A stretch of DNA of 64,000 nucleotides from a virus: positions 62,001 to 126,000 of the IMG/VR virus record IMGVR_UViG_3300033182_000538; one strand, written 5' to 3'. The notes beneath the pieces were generated by a model. The model saw only the letters and a program-made list of their open reading frames with translations, ran no database searches and was not told the origin of the DNA. A program made the position numbers and the translations under genes. Numbering within the stretch: the stretch's first letter is position 1; every line of letters starts with the position of its first letter. Positions 14,889-24,041 of this stretch are shown here, one piece after another.

Positions 14889-16130
14889 TTACCTAAATGT
14901 ATAGTTAATACCAAATGTTGTTATGAAGAACTTAGAATCCCACATTCTTGTGTATTCACCTTCAGCGAATAATCCAACGGATTTACTCAACTTCCAACCT
15001 AAGTTAGCGCCAACTTGGAAATCCCACCATTGTTCACCAGTTGCGGCATCAGCCAAACCATACTGGTCCCAATCGTTTCTGAATAAGTAAGATAATGGAA
15101 CTCTACCATATTCATCGGTGTCACCCATCACATATTTGTGCATTGGTAAAAATGCCGTTCCGTATGCGTGAACCCAAAACTTTGAATCATAGTGATAGTA
15201 ATCAAACCCAACTACTGGCGATATCACTCCGAATAAACTTGTGTTTCCTAATACTTCTTGATTGTATAATGAAATTAGTCTCTTGTAAGCTCCATCTCTA
15301 AATTCTAAATCTGAAGATGCGATTCTATTTCCATCCGGGTCCCACCAAAAATATCCGTATATTTGTTCTTCTTCACCCGTGATTGGGTTGTTGATGGTAG
15401 TAGTGTAAAATGCGTCTTGATATCCGTATTCATACGCTAATTCATACCAATAGTTTACTTGGTCGCCATTTGCGTCTAAAGCACTTACCCAAATTTCATA
15501 TGGGTTTACACCATATACTCTTTCGTGAGTTCTAAATGCACCGCCTGCTGATAGTGAGAATTTTTTACCTATTGGTATTCTTCCCCTAACATCAACTGCA
15601 TCATAATTAAAATCAATAGCACCTTGATATCTTCTTTCTAATTTAACAATGTGGTGTTTACCTGTATGTCTAAGGAAGTATCTTTCGTTTTCCCATACCT
15701 CACCTCTTCTTCTTTCCTTTTCCCAATGAAATATATATTCCCATCCCATTACAGCAGAAGTGGGTGCGATTAGTGCGTTTTGTCTTTCTAAGTTTTGGTC
15801 ACCAGTCCAGAAATTACCTGGCTTTCTTTCGTAATCAAATCTACCAAGTTTACGAATACCAAATCCGATTCTATAATCGGCTGGGAAGTATTCAGTTACA
15901 TCAACAACTTCAGGTACATCATAAATACCTTGCCCATCAGGTGTTCTAATTAAATATTTCTTATCCGATGATTCGTATGGCGCTCTATAATCACCTGCTC
16001 CGTATACCGTAGCATACTTAAAGAAACTATCGTAAAATTGTTTTAAAATGCCATCATCCTTCTTTTTACTTTGAGCACTAGCAGGAAGGATAAATAATAT
16101 ACTGATTAAAATTGTTATGAACCTTTTCAT
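14889..16130 (-). CDS. Outer-membrane beta-barrel protein
   Basis: 413 residues. Signal peptide MKRFITILISILFILPASAQ, then a periplasmic segment. The remainder is rich in alternating aromatic beta strands (FSLSAGGAFRTHERVYG, VGLFAEGEYTRMWDS) and closes with the short final strand FGINYTFR, typical of barrel insertion signals. It is probably placed in the host outer membrane, where it might mask a receptor, alter permeability or aid release. Tyr/Trp-rich insertions suggest surface loops. No named family recognised. Confidence 0.7.
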   Translation of the reverse strand: MKRFITILISILFILPASAQSKKKDDGILKQFYDSFFKYATVYGAGDYRAPYESSDKKYLIRTPDGQGIYDVPEVVDVTEYFPADYRIGFGIRKLGRFDYERKPGNFWTGDQNLERQNALIAPTSAVMGWEYIFHWEKERRRGEVWENERYFLRHTGKHHIVKLERRYQGAIDFNYDAVDVRGRIPIGKKFSLSAGGAFRTHERVYGVNPYEIWVSALDANGDQVNYWYELAYEYGYQDAFYTTTINNPITGEEEQIYGYFWWDPDGNRIASSDLEFRDGAYKRLISLYNQEVLGNTSLFGVISPVVGFDYYHYDSKFWVHAYGTAFLPMHKYVMGDTDEYGRVPLSYLFRNDWDQYGLADAATGEQWWDFQVGANLGWKLSKSVGLFAEGEYTRMWDSKFFITTFGINYTFR

Positions 16131-16155
16131 AACTCCCCTTTTCTAAATGTTTATC

Positions 16156-16377
16156 TTATTTTTTTGCGAACTTTTCTAATCCCGCGATACCAAAACAGCC
16201 AAGGGTGATGAATACAAAAGAGTTATAGATGAACTCATTGATTACTAAATCTTTTCCAAAGTAACCAGTTGCTAAATCTACCGTTGCGAACACTACCATC
16301 ACAGCAAACGACATAAATCCGATTACGTTTTTTTCGTTTACATCGTTGTCATCTTTAAAAATGTCTTTAAAAGCCAT
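16156..16377 (-). CDS. Holin-like two-span membrane protein
   Basis: 73 residues from the ATG that follows a perfect AGGAGG; 11 more codons are open upstream. Two hydrophobic segments (about 20-40 and 47-66), a short turn GKDL, and a basic tail KFAKK. Size and topology fit a small holin, and the next upstream gene looks like a lysin. No sequence family recognised. Confidence 0.55.
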   Translation of the reverse strand: MAFKDIFKDDNDVNEKNVIGFMSFAVMVVFATVDLATGYFGKDLVINEFIYNSFVFITLGCFGIAGLEKFAKK

Positions 16378-16381
16378 CCAA

Positions 16382-16389
16382 CTCCTCCT
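16382..16389 (-). promoter_or_regulatory. Strong Shine-Dalgarno AGGAGGAG
   Basis: AGGAGGAG begins 12 nt before the ATG at 16377 and decides that start over the upstream in-frame alternatives. Confidence 0.65.
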
Positions 16390-16488
16390 AATATAGTTTA
16401 TCATACCCACAACTCTTTTTATAATAATTATACTGATTTTTTGTAAAGATGCTCAGCGAATCCTATTTTTACTGTTAAATCGACTATA

Positions 16489-17100
16489 CTATACAATATC
16501 ATTTGAATTAATTAATGTATATGTAAATGAGTTACCCCACACATCTCGTGCTTTTCTACAAATCTCCATAAATAATTTGAAGTCATCATTTGCGGCTATC
16601 ACTTGACATCCAGCAGACCACTTATCTACCTGTACTGATTTACCACCTTCTCTAGCAGTTGCTCTATGGATATTGATGCCATAGATACCTTCGGTTACAT
16701 TCTCTTCGATAAAGTCATAGGTGTCATCTCTATCACCATCACGATATACCTTTAGTGGTTTTTTCTGCCCCAATGCTTCGTACTTACCTTGGTGAAGTCT
16801 AATTTTATGTGAACCTCTGTATTGACCCTCTTTAAGAATTGCTACTCCGTTTTTATTTAGAAGTTGTTTCTCAGTCCAATGTGAACCAGGGTCGGTTGTT
16901 GCCTCAAAGCAGTGGAAGTTCCACTCACCATTCTCATCTTTGTAAGAGATAGTAATGTGGTCATCAAACTTGTTTGTGACCTTACCATTTGTGTCAGCAT
17001 TTCTAACACCAACGATGTTTACATCATAATTGTCTGAAGTGAACCACTTATAACCTTTTCCTATTACAGCGGCTTCGATTTGTTCTCTTGTGTAACGCAT
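16489..17100 (-). CDS. YkuD-like (L,D-transpeptidase fold) lysin candidate
   Basis: 203 residues. NIHRATAREGG (H145) and KWSAGCQVI (S162, G164, C165) reproduce the HxxxxxxxSxGC catalytic layout of L,D-transpeptidase/YkuD enzymes, at the spacing expected for the Cys nucleophile. No signal peptide or cell-wall-binding domain. Beside a holin-like gene, it could cut or remodel peptidoglycan at lysis. The alternative is a virion-associated wall enzyme. Confidence 0.65.
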   Translation of the reverse strand: MRYTREQIEAAVIGKGYKWFTSDNYDVNIVGVRNADTNGKVTNKFDDHITISYKDENGEWNFHCFEATTDPGSHWTEKQLLNKNGVAILKEGQYRGSHKIRLHQGKYEALGQKKPLKVYRDGDRDDTYDFIEENVTEGIYGINIHRATAREGGKSVQVDKWSAGCQVIAANDDFKLFMEICRKARDVWGNSFTYTLINSNDIV

Positions 17101-17412
17101 TTATTTCCTTTTCTTTTTACCTGCACAATGTGCTTTTTGACTAAATCCTTTTGGATTATTACAATCTATTGATTTCTTATACTTGTCTGACCACTTCTCA
17201 TCAACTGAGTTAATAAGTCTTTCTAATGCTTGTTCTAACTTATTAGGTAAGTTTTTATGTTTAGTTGAAGCGTACTTTTTCAAGTCAGCTTTAGACATAC
17301 GTTTAGCCGTATCTCTAATATCCTTAGAAACATTAGATGGTTTTACATCACCCTTTTTTAGAGCGTATGCTAATCCCATATATTTTTGTTGTTGTTTAGA
17401 TTTAGCTGGCAT
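17101..17412 (-). CDS. DUF3008-like small basic phage protein
   Basis: 103 residues from MPAKSKQQQKYMGLAYA, the signature start of DUF3008-type proteins. The middle VSKDIRDTAKRMSKADLKKYASTKHKN and the end CNNPKGFSQKAHCAGKKKRK are also familiar from marine myovirus proteins. Probably structural or nucleic-acid associated; function unknown. The ATG follows TATAGGAG; a longer upstream frame starts at a non-ATG codon. Confidence 0.75.
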   Translation of the reverse strand: MPAKSKQQQKYMGLAYALKKGDVKPSNVSKDIRDTAKRMSKADLKKYASTKHKNLPNKLEQALERLINSVDEKWSDKYKKSIDCNNPKGFSQKAHCAGKKKRK

Positions 17413-17425
17413 ATAAACTCCTATA

Positions 17426-17617
17426 CTAATAAATATGTAGGAATTCAAAAGGAACTGACCATTCCATATCAAAAGGGTCGCTAACTACGGCTTCTCCCCT
17501 TTGTTCTCTGAGTGATATAAGAGTCACCTTTTCGCCCTCTACCAGACTTCCCTTGAATGTTGAGTAAGTCTTCTTCAGTATGACTTTTTTTCCTATTAGA
17601 TTTTCCAAATTTTTCAT
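17426..17617 (-). CDS. Hypothetical protein, small beta-barrel-like
   Basis: 63 residues with alternating strands (KKVILKKTYSTF, GEKVTLISL, AVVSDPF, WSVPFEFLHIY) like an SH3-type barrel. It overlaps the gene starting at 17672 by 137 nt in another frame; which frame is used, or whether both are, is not settled. Confidence 0.5.
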   Translation of the reverse strand: MKNLENLIGKKVILKKTYSTFKGSLVEGEKVTLISLREQRGEAVVSDPFDMEWSVPFEFLHIY

Positions 17618-17672
17618 AAGTTTCGTAATTATCCTCTTCCCAATCGAAAGAGTTTAGATTGAGTTTACCCAT
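17481..17672 (-). CDS. Overlapping small protein, 63 residues
   Basis: Its ATG overlaps the stop of the previous gene (ATGGGTAA), the coupling used across this genome, and the first 29 residues (MGKLNLNSFDWEEDNYETY...) look protein-like. The last 30 are low-complexity and basic. A run of seven A lies where the 17426-17617 frame could be entered by a +1 shift. Confidence 0.4.
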   Translation of the reverse strand: MGKLNLNSFDWEEDNYETYEKFGKSNRKKSHTEEDLLNIQGKSGRGRKGDSYITQRTKGRSRS

Positions 17673-17910
17673 TTCGGATTACCTTTAAATTTTTGAGTTT
17701 GTCCAAGAATTCTTCCACGGAATAAGATTTTGATTTTTCATCTTTGATTATCACCTCTTCTAAGGTGTCGGGATACTTTTCTACCAATCTGACTAAGATT
17801 TCGAACCCTTGGTCTGCCCAAAAGTTTTTAAACGAAACCTCGCCTAAGATGTTTGTTGAGTAGTTTACATCTTCTTCTGAATCTTCTGGTAGTAATATAA
17901 AGTATCTCAT
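17665..17910 (-). CDS. Hypothetical protein, 81 residues
   Basis: Acidic alpha/beta protein (MRYFILLPEDSEEDV; FKNFWADQGFEILVRLVEKYP). Coupled with the GT2 gene upstream by a 4-nt overlap. No family recognised. Confidence 0.6.
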   Translation of the reverse strand: MRYFILLPEDSEEDVNYSTNILGEVSFKNFWADQGFEILVRLVEKYPDTLEEVIIKDEKSKSYSVEEFLDKLKNLKVIRNG

Positions 17911-19064
17911 AGATTAATTAAGTCGTTTTCGTAATGTTTTACACGATTGACCTTTATATTAAATATGTCAAATTCATACTCACCACTATCAAATTCATTA
18001 AAATCAAAAATTTCCGATAAGTTTTGGATGAACTGAAATGAGTTCTGATTCAGAGCTTTAGCATCAAAACTGACCTCTATATCTGAATCAATATCTACAT
18101 TAATTCGTTTAGTCAAATCAATTGTTGTATTTGGTTGTTCGAAATCAATGTATTGTTTGATTGCATCTGAATCAAGGTCAGTTACAATCCTATCACACCA
18201 AGGTTCTAATGCATTTAGAATCTCAATGGTACAATTTTCTATATTAAACTGAACATCATACTTGTGTGGTATGATTGGTTTCATTAATTTATCGTGTTTG
18301 ATGAAGTGACCCCATTTTCTAACAAAGTTTCTTCCATTTTTAGTAGTAGTGTGAATCCACTCATCGGAGTTTTTACCAGCAGCTCCACCAGAATGTTTGT
18401 TGAATCTACTACCCCTTGAAGTAAAGTGATACACCAAAGCATCCCAACTCTGAACCAACGTATATCCATTTAGAAAGAACCTATTGAACAGGTCAGAATC
18501 TTCTTTTGATTGAGGAGCAAATAATTCATCGTGGCCCCCAATTGATAGAAAGTCTTCTTTGTACATACACCAAGGAGCAAAGATACCCTCAGTTGTTTTA
18601 TCTTCTTTTAGAGATTCACTCTGAGTGTACCAATCTTCAAATTTAAATTCTTCAACCTCAACACCAAAGTTTTTCATAATTTTTTCAGGCCCATCGGGAT
18701 GAAGTGGTGGTTCTACTCTTGTCGCTGATACCACGGTGAGTGGTTTCAAGTGTTTAAGTATGTTCTTATCAAAGTCCTTACATACTACCATATCAGCGTG
18801 AAACGCCATTATGATTTTAGTACGGGCCATTTCAATACCTTTGTCAAACATCCCTACAATACCAATACGTTCTGGACCAGGATTATGATAAACAATTAAG
18901 TCTTCATCATTCTGAGCCCCAATCCATTCAGCAGTACCATCCGTACTAGCATCATTCAAAACCAATACTTCGTGTTTAGTATCTAAATCACGAATTGATT
19001 TATATGCTAATTGTAGAAACTCTAAGTTGTTTCTTGAAGGTATAACAAATGTAATTTTTTCCAT
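17907..19064 (-). CDS. Family 2 glycosyltransferase
   Basis: 385 residues. GT-A fold: ITFVIPSRNNLEFL, then VLNDASTDGTAEW (nucleotide-binding Asp) and AFHADMVV in the DXD position, with a later acceptor-side acidic motif (SKEDSDLFNRFF). The C-terminal 120 residues are an added acidic domain of unknown role. Transfers a sugar from a nucleotide donor. It is the last gene of the glycan module in transcription order. Confidence 0.85.
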   Translation of the reverse strand: MEKITFVIPSRNNLEFLQLAYKSIRDLDTKHEVLVLNDASTDGTAEWIGAQNDEDLIVYHNPGPERIGIVGMFDKGIEMARTKIIMAFHADMVVCKDFDKNILKHLKPLTVVSATRVEPPLHPDGPEKIMKNFGVEVEEFKFEDWYTQSESLKEDKTTEGIFAPWCMYKEDFLSIGGHDELFAPQSKEDSDLFNRFFLNGYTLVQSWDALVYHFTSRGSRFNKHSGGAAGKNSDEWIHTTTKNGRNFVRKWGHFIKHDKLMKPIIPHKYDVQFNIENCTIEILNALEPWCDRIVTDLDSDAIKQYIDFEQPNTTIDLTKRINVDIDSDIEVSFDAKALNQNSFQFIQNLSEIFDFNEFDSGEYEFDIFNIKVNRVKHYENDLINL

Positions 19065-19065
19065 T

Positions 19066-19902
19066 TTATAGATTCTTTATATAATCCTTAATATCAATCT
19101 CAGGATTCCATCCTAAGATTTCTCTAGCACTTGTATCAGTATTCAACGTATGTCTAGCTTCACCCGGCTTTGGGTCTTTGTATACAGCATCAATTCCAAA
19201 GAATTCAGCTATCTGATTTACTGAATAGTTTTCACCTCTACCTAATTCAAAAATATGACCATATGCTTTTTGTTCCATAATTCTAACCAAAGCATCTACG
19301 ATATCTTCAACGTGGGTAAAGTCTCTCCTTTGTTCTCCATCACCATAGATTTCACATTGGATTTCGTTTTTGATATTGTTAATCCATCTACCAATCAAAG
19401 TAGTATGACCACCCTCAGTAAGTTCATACGGGCCATATACATTGTAAAATCTTGTGATACTAGCTTGTAGGTTAAAATGTTTCTGATAAAGTTCTACCAC
19501 ATCCTCACCGATGTCTTTAGTAAAGGTGTATGGGTTTTTATACTTTCCACTATGTTTAGATGATGTACCAGCGTAAACCAAAGGTACGTTGTTTCTTGAA
19601 CACCAATCAACCAAATTCAAAGTAGCATTAGCATTGGTTGTAAAATAATTTTTAGGGTCTTCAAATGATGGTTGGATTCTAGCAATAGCTGCTAAGTGAA
19701 ACACTATATCAACTTGAGGAAACTCTGATAGATTCCTCAGGTCGTGATTCATATACTTACAACCAAATTGATGATTTTTCTCTAAACCTGTATGATAGTT
19801 ATCTATTGATATTACTTGGTGTCCTTCCGACAAAAGTCTTTTGATGAGGTTTGTTCCTACAAATCCTGCACCACCTGTTACTAATATTTTCATTTTATCC
19901 AT
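19066..19902 (-). CDS. NAD-dependent sugar epimerase/dehydratase (extended SDR)
   Basis: 278 residues. The Rossmann signature TGGAGFVGTNL is at about 9-19, with HLAAIARI and the active-site YxxxK as NPYTFTK preceded by AGTSS, then RFYNVYGP and the substrate region RRDFTHVEDIV. Closest to UDP-glucose 4-epimerase-like or dTDP-sugar enzymes; the exact reaction is not fixed. Two starts are possible: the ATG overlapping the upstream stop (used) or one three codons later. Confidence 0.85.
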   Translation of the reverse strand: MDKMKILVTGGAGFVGTNLIKRLLSEGHQVISIDNYHTGLEKNHQFGCKYMNHDLRNLSEFPQVDIVFHLAAIARIQPSFEDPKNYFTTNANATLNLVDWCSRNNVPLVYAGTSSKHSGKYKNPYTFTKDIGEDVVELYQKHFNLQASITRFYNVYGPYELTEGGHTTLIGRWINNIKNEIQCEIYGDGEQRRDFTHVEDIVDALVRIMEQKAYGHIFELGRGENYSVNQIAEFFGIDAVYKDPKPGEARHTLNTDTSAREILGWNPEIDIKDYIKNL

Positions 19903-20635
19903 ATAATTTGTTAAATGTTTTCTCCATCCAAAAACCTGGAGTTGGTTTTATACCCGCGTTAAAGTGACAAACATATCCATATTTTGTGAATAGTAAATCT
20001 TCCCCTATAAGTTCAGACCTATTCAAATCTTGCATATTCCACTCGTACCCAAGTACTTTATATTCATCACCCAAGTCTTTATTAACAAAAAAGTTGAACA
20101 CAGGTTGGTCGTGACCCACACCATAGTTATTTTGCATCCAAACTATTTTTTGTTGATTCTTGTTGTAAAATTCTTGTATATTCTTAAAGAAGTCTTTATG
20201 TGATTTGTTAAACAATAAGAAACCAGAGTTGAAATATTTGTAGTATGGAAGTTGGTATCCGTTGAACAACTCAAGAGAGTATGCCTCTATACTTCTCAAC
20301 ATCCAATCCGAATCTCCAAAGTTTGGAACTGCACAAAACTTATGCTCACTCAATTCAAATATGTTTGGAGCATTTGGCGTTACAATCGTATCTGAATCTA
20401 CATACAGTACTTGGTCATAGTCTATTTCATTTGCATCTAATACATCAAGTATATACATTTTAGTCCAATGTGGTTTCATATAAGATATATCAGCCACAGG
20501 TTGATTTAGAATGAATAATTCACAATCGTATTTATCAGCATATTCTTTCCAACTTTTGATTGAAAACTCATATCCCTGATTCCTACTTCGTTCGTTGTGA
20601 ACGATGTTAATCATAAAGATAACATTTTTACTCAT
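19895..20635 (-). CDS. GT8-like glycosyltransferase
   Basis: 246 residues. VLYVDSDTIV carries the metal-binding DxD of GT-A transferases. FNSGFLLFNKSH and GHDQPVFNFF are typical GT8 acceptor-side motifs. Paralogous to the next upstream gene. Likely adds hexose to a glycan primer. Confidence 0.8.
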   Translation of the reverse strand: MSKNVIFMINIVHNERSRNQGYEFSIKSWKEYADKYDCELFILNQPVADISYMKPHWTKMYILDVLDANEIDYDQVLYVDSDTIVTPNAPNIFELSEHKFCAVPNFGDSDWMLRSIEAYSLELFNGYQLPYYKYFNSGFLLFNKSHKDFFKNIQEFYNKNQQKIVWMQNNYGVGHDQPVFNFFVNKDLGDEYKVLGYEWNMQDLNRSELIGEDLLFTKYGYVCHFNAGIKPTPGFWMEKTFNKLYG

Positions 20636-21407
20636 ACCTATCCTTTATAATGTCCCACGTTTGTTTCATAAGAGAATTACGCTGTCTCCTATCAAATCCT
20701 GAAAACTTCCAAATCTTACCATATTTTATAAAGTACGGAGTTTTGTCATTTCCAAATTGCCAGTTGTGGTTAAACCACCCAAACCTTGTCATATGATTTA
20801 TGTTAAATGATGGGTTTAATTCAAATCTAAAATCAATTCCTAACTCTTGTAACATATAATTATAAACCGGCTGGTCAGTTCCTTTTTTTACATCTTTCTC
20901 AAATATACAAATTTTTTCGTAATTATCAAAGTAAAATTCTTTTAATTTGTTTAGAAACTCTAAGTGGGATTTTGTAAATATTTGAAATCCACAATCTATA
21001 TACTCTCTGATATTGAATGTTGTGTTTGGAAACATAGTTTGATAACCAGCGATACCTTCAGATATCCATCTTAAATTTTCTAAACTTTTAAATACACTAA
21101 GGTTATCCGATGTTTGGTCGAAGAAATTAGGCGTATCCCATTTTATCATATAACTAGCATCTACCACAGCAACTTTATTCCAATCTAAATGTGATAGTTT
21201 AGAATCTAAATCAAACCAACGAGTCCAAGTCACTTTGTGCTTTGATGTATCATAATTTGTGGAATCATATTCATAAAACTCTACATTGTTTTTATTACAC
21301 CAATCTTTCCAAGTTCTTTTTGAGTACTCGAAGTAATCGAAGTTTCCGTGTTTTTCTAATACAGTAGGATTATCACTTTTTACACCTACCCAAAATACTA
21401 CATTCAT
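20628..21407 (-). CDS. GT8-like protein with altered DxD
   Basis: 259 residues, aligning with the downstream GT8-like gene (IDCGFQIFTKSHLEF; GTDQPVYNYM). The position of the DxD reads VAVVDASYMIKWD, so the second acidic residue is missing. It may be inactive, metal-independent, or a specificity partner of its paralogue. Translationally overlaps it by 8 nt. Confidence 0.7.
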   Translation of the reverse strand: MNVVFWVGVKSDNPTVLEKHGNFDYFEYSKRTWKDWCNKNNVEFYEYDSTNYDTSKHKVTWTRWFDLDSKLSHLDWNKVAVVDASYMIKWDTPNFFDQTSDNLSVFKSLENLRWISEGIAGYQTMFPNTTFNIREYIDCGFQIFTKSHLEFLNKLKEFYFDNYEKICIFEKDVKKGTDQPVYNYMLQELGIDFRFELNPSFNINHMTRFGWFNHNWQFGNDKTPYFIKYGKIWKFSGFDRRQRNSLMKQTWDIIKDRYE

Positions 21408-21422
21408 AACTTACTATATTTA

Positions 21423-22337
21423 TTAGACTTTCCAATTCTTATCCATCCATTCTAAAATAGATGAAAATGTATTTAGTTGTACTACGTTACTACCAGATAA
21501 ATGTTTTAACCAAGAGTTTGTTTTAAATATCCCACGTTCACCACGTTTGATTCCATATTTTACACCAGAACCATACTTCCAAGTCTCACCCAAATATATT
21601 ACAAGGTCTCCACCGAAGTAAGCGGATACAGTACAATTACCACCGATTGTAGAAAGGTGTTTGTCCGATGTAGCTTCAAGTTCCATTTGACATATGTTAT
21701 ATGATTTTCCGGTAACTTCCATATGTTCTTTGATTGTATATACTTCGGGTAGATTCTCTTGAATATATTCAAAATCATTTAAGTCTAATAAGTGATTATC
21801 ATCTTTAAAGTAGTTCTTATCAACAACAGGTGATATATAAATTATTTTGTAATCATCAGAAAATCTACGAACAACCTCGGTCAAGAATTCCATACTGTAA
21901 TGGTTCATTGAAACGTGATTACCATTCTTTCTTTTAACGTATTGGGTAAGTAACGGATTATAACTCATATCCAAGTTTGGATATGCTTTTTTACATTCAT
22001 CTATCTGGCTCTCAGACAAATCTGCACTTACACGGTTGTTTACAACAATTGTCGGTTTATCAAAAGTTACTTTACCTTCAAACATTTCTTGAAGTGGTGG
22101 TGGTGTCCACCCACTCAACGTAAAGCTTGGTCGTTGGTGGTTATAAAATTCTGAAGGATTGTTGGGTGTAAAGTTTTGTGTCGCCTTGAGATTATCAGTT
22201 ACTAACCCATACAACTCTAAGAGATTTTCTTTAACATATACAATATGTTTTTCACCATTTATCTTAGAGTGGTATGCTCTTGGTAATCCTCTAAGCATAT
22301 CCAACCCAAATTCAGTAGTTTCGTTTATTACTTTCAT
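21423..22337 (-). CDS. Hypothetical protein of the glycan module
   Basis: 304 residues. No family recognised with certainty. Segments TIVVNNRVS, YKIIYISPV and the C-terminal STIGGNCTVSAYFGGDLVIYLG resemble the second Rossmann half of GT-B glycosyltransferases, where a gly-rich turn binds the nucleotide sugar. Overlaps the dehydratase gene by 4 nt. Probable glycan enzyme by context. Confidence 0.5.
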   Translation of the reverse strand: MKVINETTEFGLDMLRGLPRAYHSKINGEKHIVYVKENLLELYGLVTDNLKATQNFTPNNPSEFYNHQRPSFTLSGWTPPPLQEMFEGKVTFDKPTIVVNNRVSADLSESQIDECKKAYPNLDMSYNPLLTQYVKRKNGNHVSMNHYSMEFLTEVVRRFSDDYKIIYISPVVDKNYFKDDNHLLDLNDFEYIQENLPEVYTIKEHMEVTGKSYNICQMELEATSDKHLSTIGGNCTVSAYFGGDLVIYLGETWKYGSGVKYGIKRGERGIFKTNSWLKHLSGSNVVQLNTFSSILEWMDKNWKV

Positions 22338-23332
22338 TTTAATACACCTGTTTTGACTAAAAATTCATAAGCTTCATCAAACCCCATAAGTGAATTTTTA
22401 GAATTGTACGAGTCAATCTCCTTAGTTTTTGAATTCGTGGGTGATGGTTCGCCTGGTGCAAAGAAGTCCAAACGCTCTTGATTGATAAGATAGTTCTCAC
22501 CACCATCTTCCGTGCGTAACCACTCTTCCGTAGAAATCATTTCTTCGTGAATTTTTTCACCAGGCCTAATACCAACTTCGTGCAATTCACAATCAGCATT
22601 CGAATATTTGATTAAACATCTTGCAATATCAGTAATCAAAAATGATTTCACTTTTGGTATAGCAATCTTTCCGTGTGACTTTTCATTATCATATGACCAT
22701 TGAATTAAGTCAGTCGCCTGTTCAAGGGATAATAAAAACCGTGTCATACCATAATCTGTAATTGGTAATGATTTCTCACCACTCTCTATCAATCTTTTGA
22801 AAAATGGTATAACAGACCCCGTAGACTCCAACACATTTCCATATCTAACAAGACAAACCTTGATATCAGTTTGCTTTCTAGCAAAATCCAAATACAACTT
22901 TTCTGAAATAGCTTTACACATACCATAGATGTTGATTGGCTTACAAGCCTTATCGGTAGATATGAAAATCAAAGTTTCTATTTTATGAGTACTTCTGCGT
23001 ATAGAATCAATCAAGTTCTGATGTCCTATAATATTTACATTTACTGATTCAAGTACATTACTTTCACAAATTGGAACGTGTTTCAATGCGGCTGTATTTA
23101 TTACGACATCTGGCTTAAACTCATCAATAGAATTTCTAATAGAATCAGCATCTTTAACATCGCCAATTTTATATTGTATGTCTGAGTTGAACTCAGTTAA
23201 TTTTTGCATATTAACGTGTTTGTGTTCATCTCGTGAAAACACAATTATTTTGTTATTGTCTTGGTATCTACGAATGAGAGTCTTTCCCAATGCACCAGTA
23301 CCACCTAATATTAATATCGTTTTATTCTTCAT
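22334..23332 (-). CDS. UDP-GlcNAc 4,6-dehydratase-like (CapE/PseB/FlaA1 family)
   Basis: 332 residues. TILILGGTGALGKTL (NAD site), VFSRDEHKH (family marker), NTAALKHVP, ISTDKACKP and NIYGMCK (catalytic Asp-Lys and Tyr-x3-Lys). It would convert UDP-GlcNAc to a 4-keto-6-deoxy sugar. Immediately downstream in the transcript are a phage-borne formyltransferase and, upstream, an aminotransferase, the two steps that follow in formamido-sugar pathways. Epimerising versus retaining type cannot be told by eye. Confidence 0.88.
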   Translation of the reverse strand: MKNKTILILGGTGALGKTLIRRYQDNNKIIVFSRDEHKHVNMQKLTEFNSDIQYKIGDVKDADSIRNSIDEFKPDVVINTAALKHVPICESNVLESVNVNIIGHQNLIDSIRRSTHKIETLIFISTDKACKPINIYGMCKAISEKLYLDFARKQTDIKVCLVRYGNVLESTGSVIPFFKRLIESGEKSLPITDYGMTRFLLSLEQATDLIQWSYDNEKSHGKIAIPKVKSFLITDIARCLIKYSNADCELHEVGIRPGEKIHEEMISTEEWLRTEDGGENYLINQERLDFFAPGEPSPTNSKTKEIDSYNSKNSLMGFDEAYEFLVKTGVLK

Positions 23333-24041
23333 AACTACACTCTACTTTTTTTCCATTAAAATTAAAGTAAGGTCTTGGTCTGTCTTTAAAACTCCAAGCT
23401 CTTACAAAGTTGTAAACCTCTTTGAGGGTCAATTTTTCATAATTCATTTCTAAGTTTTTATTAGAATCTATGTCATAGTAATATGAATTTGGATGTGGTT
23501 CAATGAATTCAATAACTTCATCATTTAATATTTTGTGATATGTGTTTGTGAACATCGTATATGCCAACTCCTCGACTCTATTAAATAATGTTTCAGAAGT
23601 ATCAGTATCTTCTATTTCACATTTGTAACTTTCTATTATTGGGCCATCATCTAATTTATCTGTAATATAATGTAATGTTGTACCGTGATAAGTTTCACCA
23701 TTAGCAATAGCCCAACTACACATATATCTACCTTTATATTTTAGTCTATATGAATGATGTAAATTAATAATACGACCCCTCATACGATGAATGTGCTCTT
23801 TTGTGATTAATTTCCAATAGTTGATTGAGAATATTATATCTGGATTTAAATCTATAACTTGACTTATATCATCAAATACTGGAATTCCAAGTTCATCTGC
23901 TGTTTTTTTCAACTGGTCGTTCCACCAGGTTTTGTAGGTTGGAGCTACAACCCCAACTACTTCAGAATCATTTTGTTCGAGAATCCATTTGAGTATTCGT
24001 ATTGAGATATCTCTACTACCTAATATGGCGATTCGTTTCAT
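23322..24041 (-). CDS. Sugar N-formyltransferase-like
   Basis: 239 residues. Formyltransferase core IINLHHS (N93, H95), then HGTTLHYITDKLDDGPII with D131, the N-H-D catalytic set of the N10-formyl-THF transferases. Like sugar formyltransferases, it lacks the usual tRNA-binding C-terminal domain of Fmt. The product would be a 4-formamido (or 3-formamido) sugar nucleotide made from the aminotransferase product. Confidence 0.85.
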   Translation of the reverse strand: MKRIAILGSRDISIRILKWILEQNDSEVVGVVAPTYKTWWNDQLKKTADELGIPVFDDISQVIDLNPDIIFSINYWKLITKEHIHRMRGRIINLHHSYRLKYKGRYMCSWAIANGETYHGTTLHYITDKLDDGPIIESYKCEIEDTDTSETLFNRVEELAYTMFTNTYHKILNDEVIEFIEPHPNSYYYDIDSNKNLEMNYEKLTLKEVYNFVRAWSFKDRPRPYFNFNGKKVECSYEE

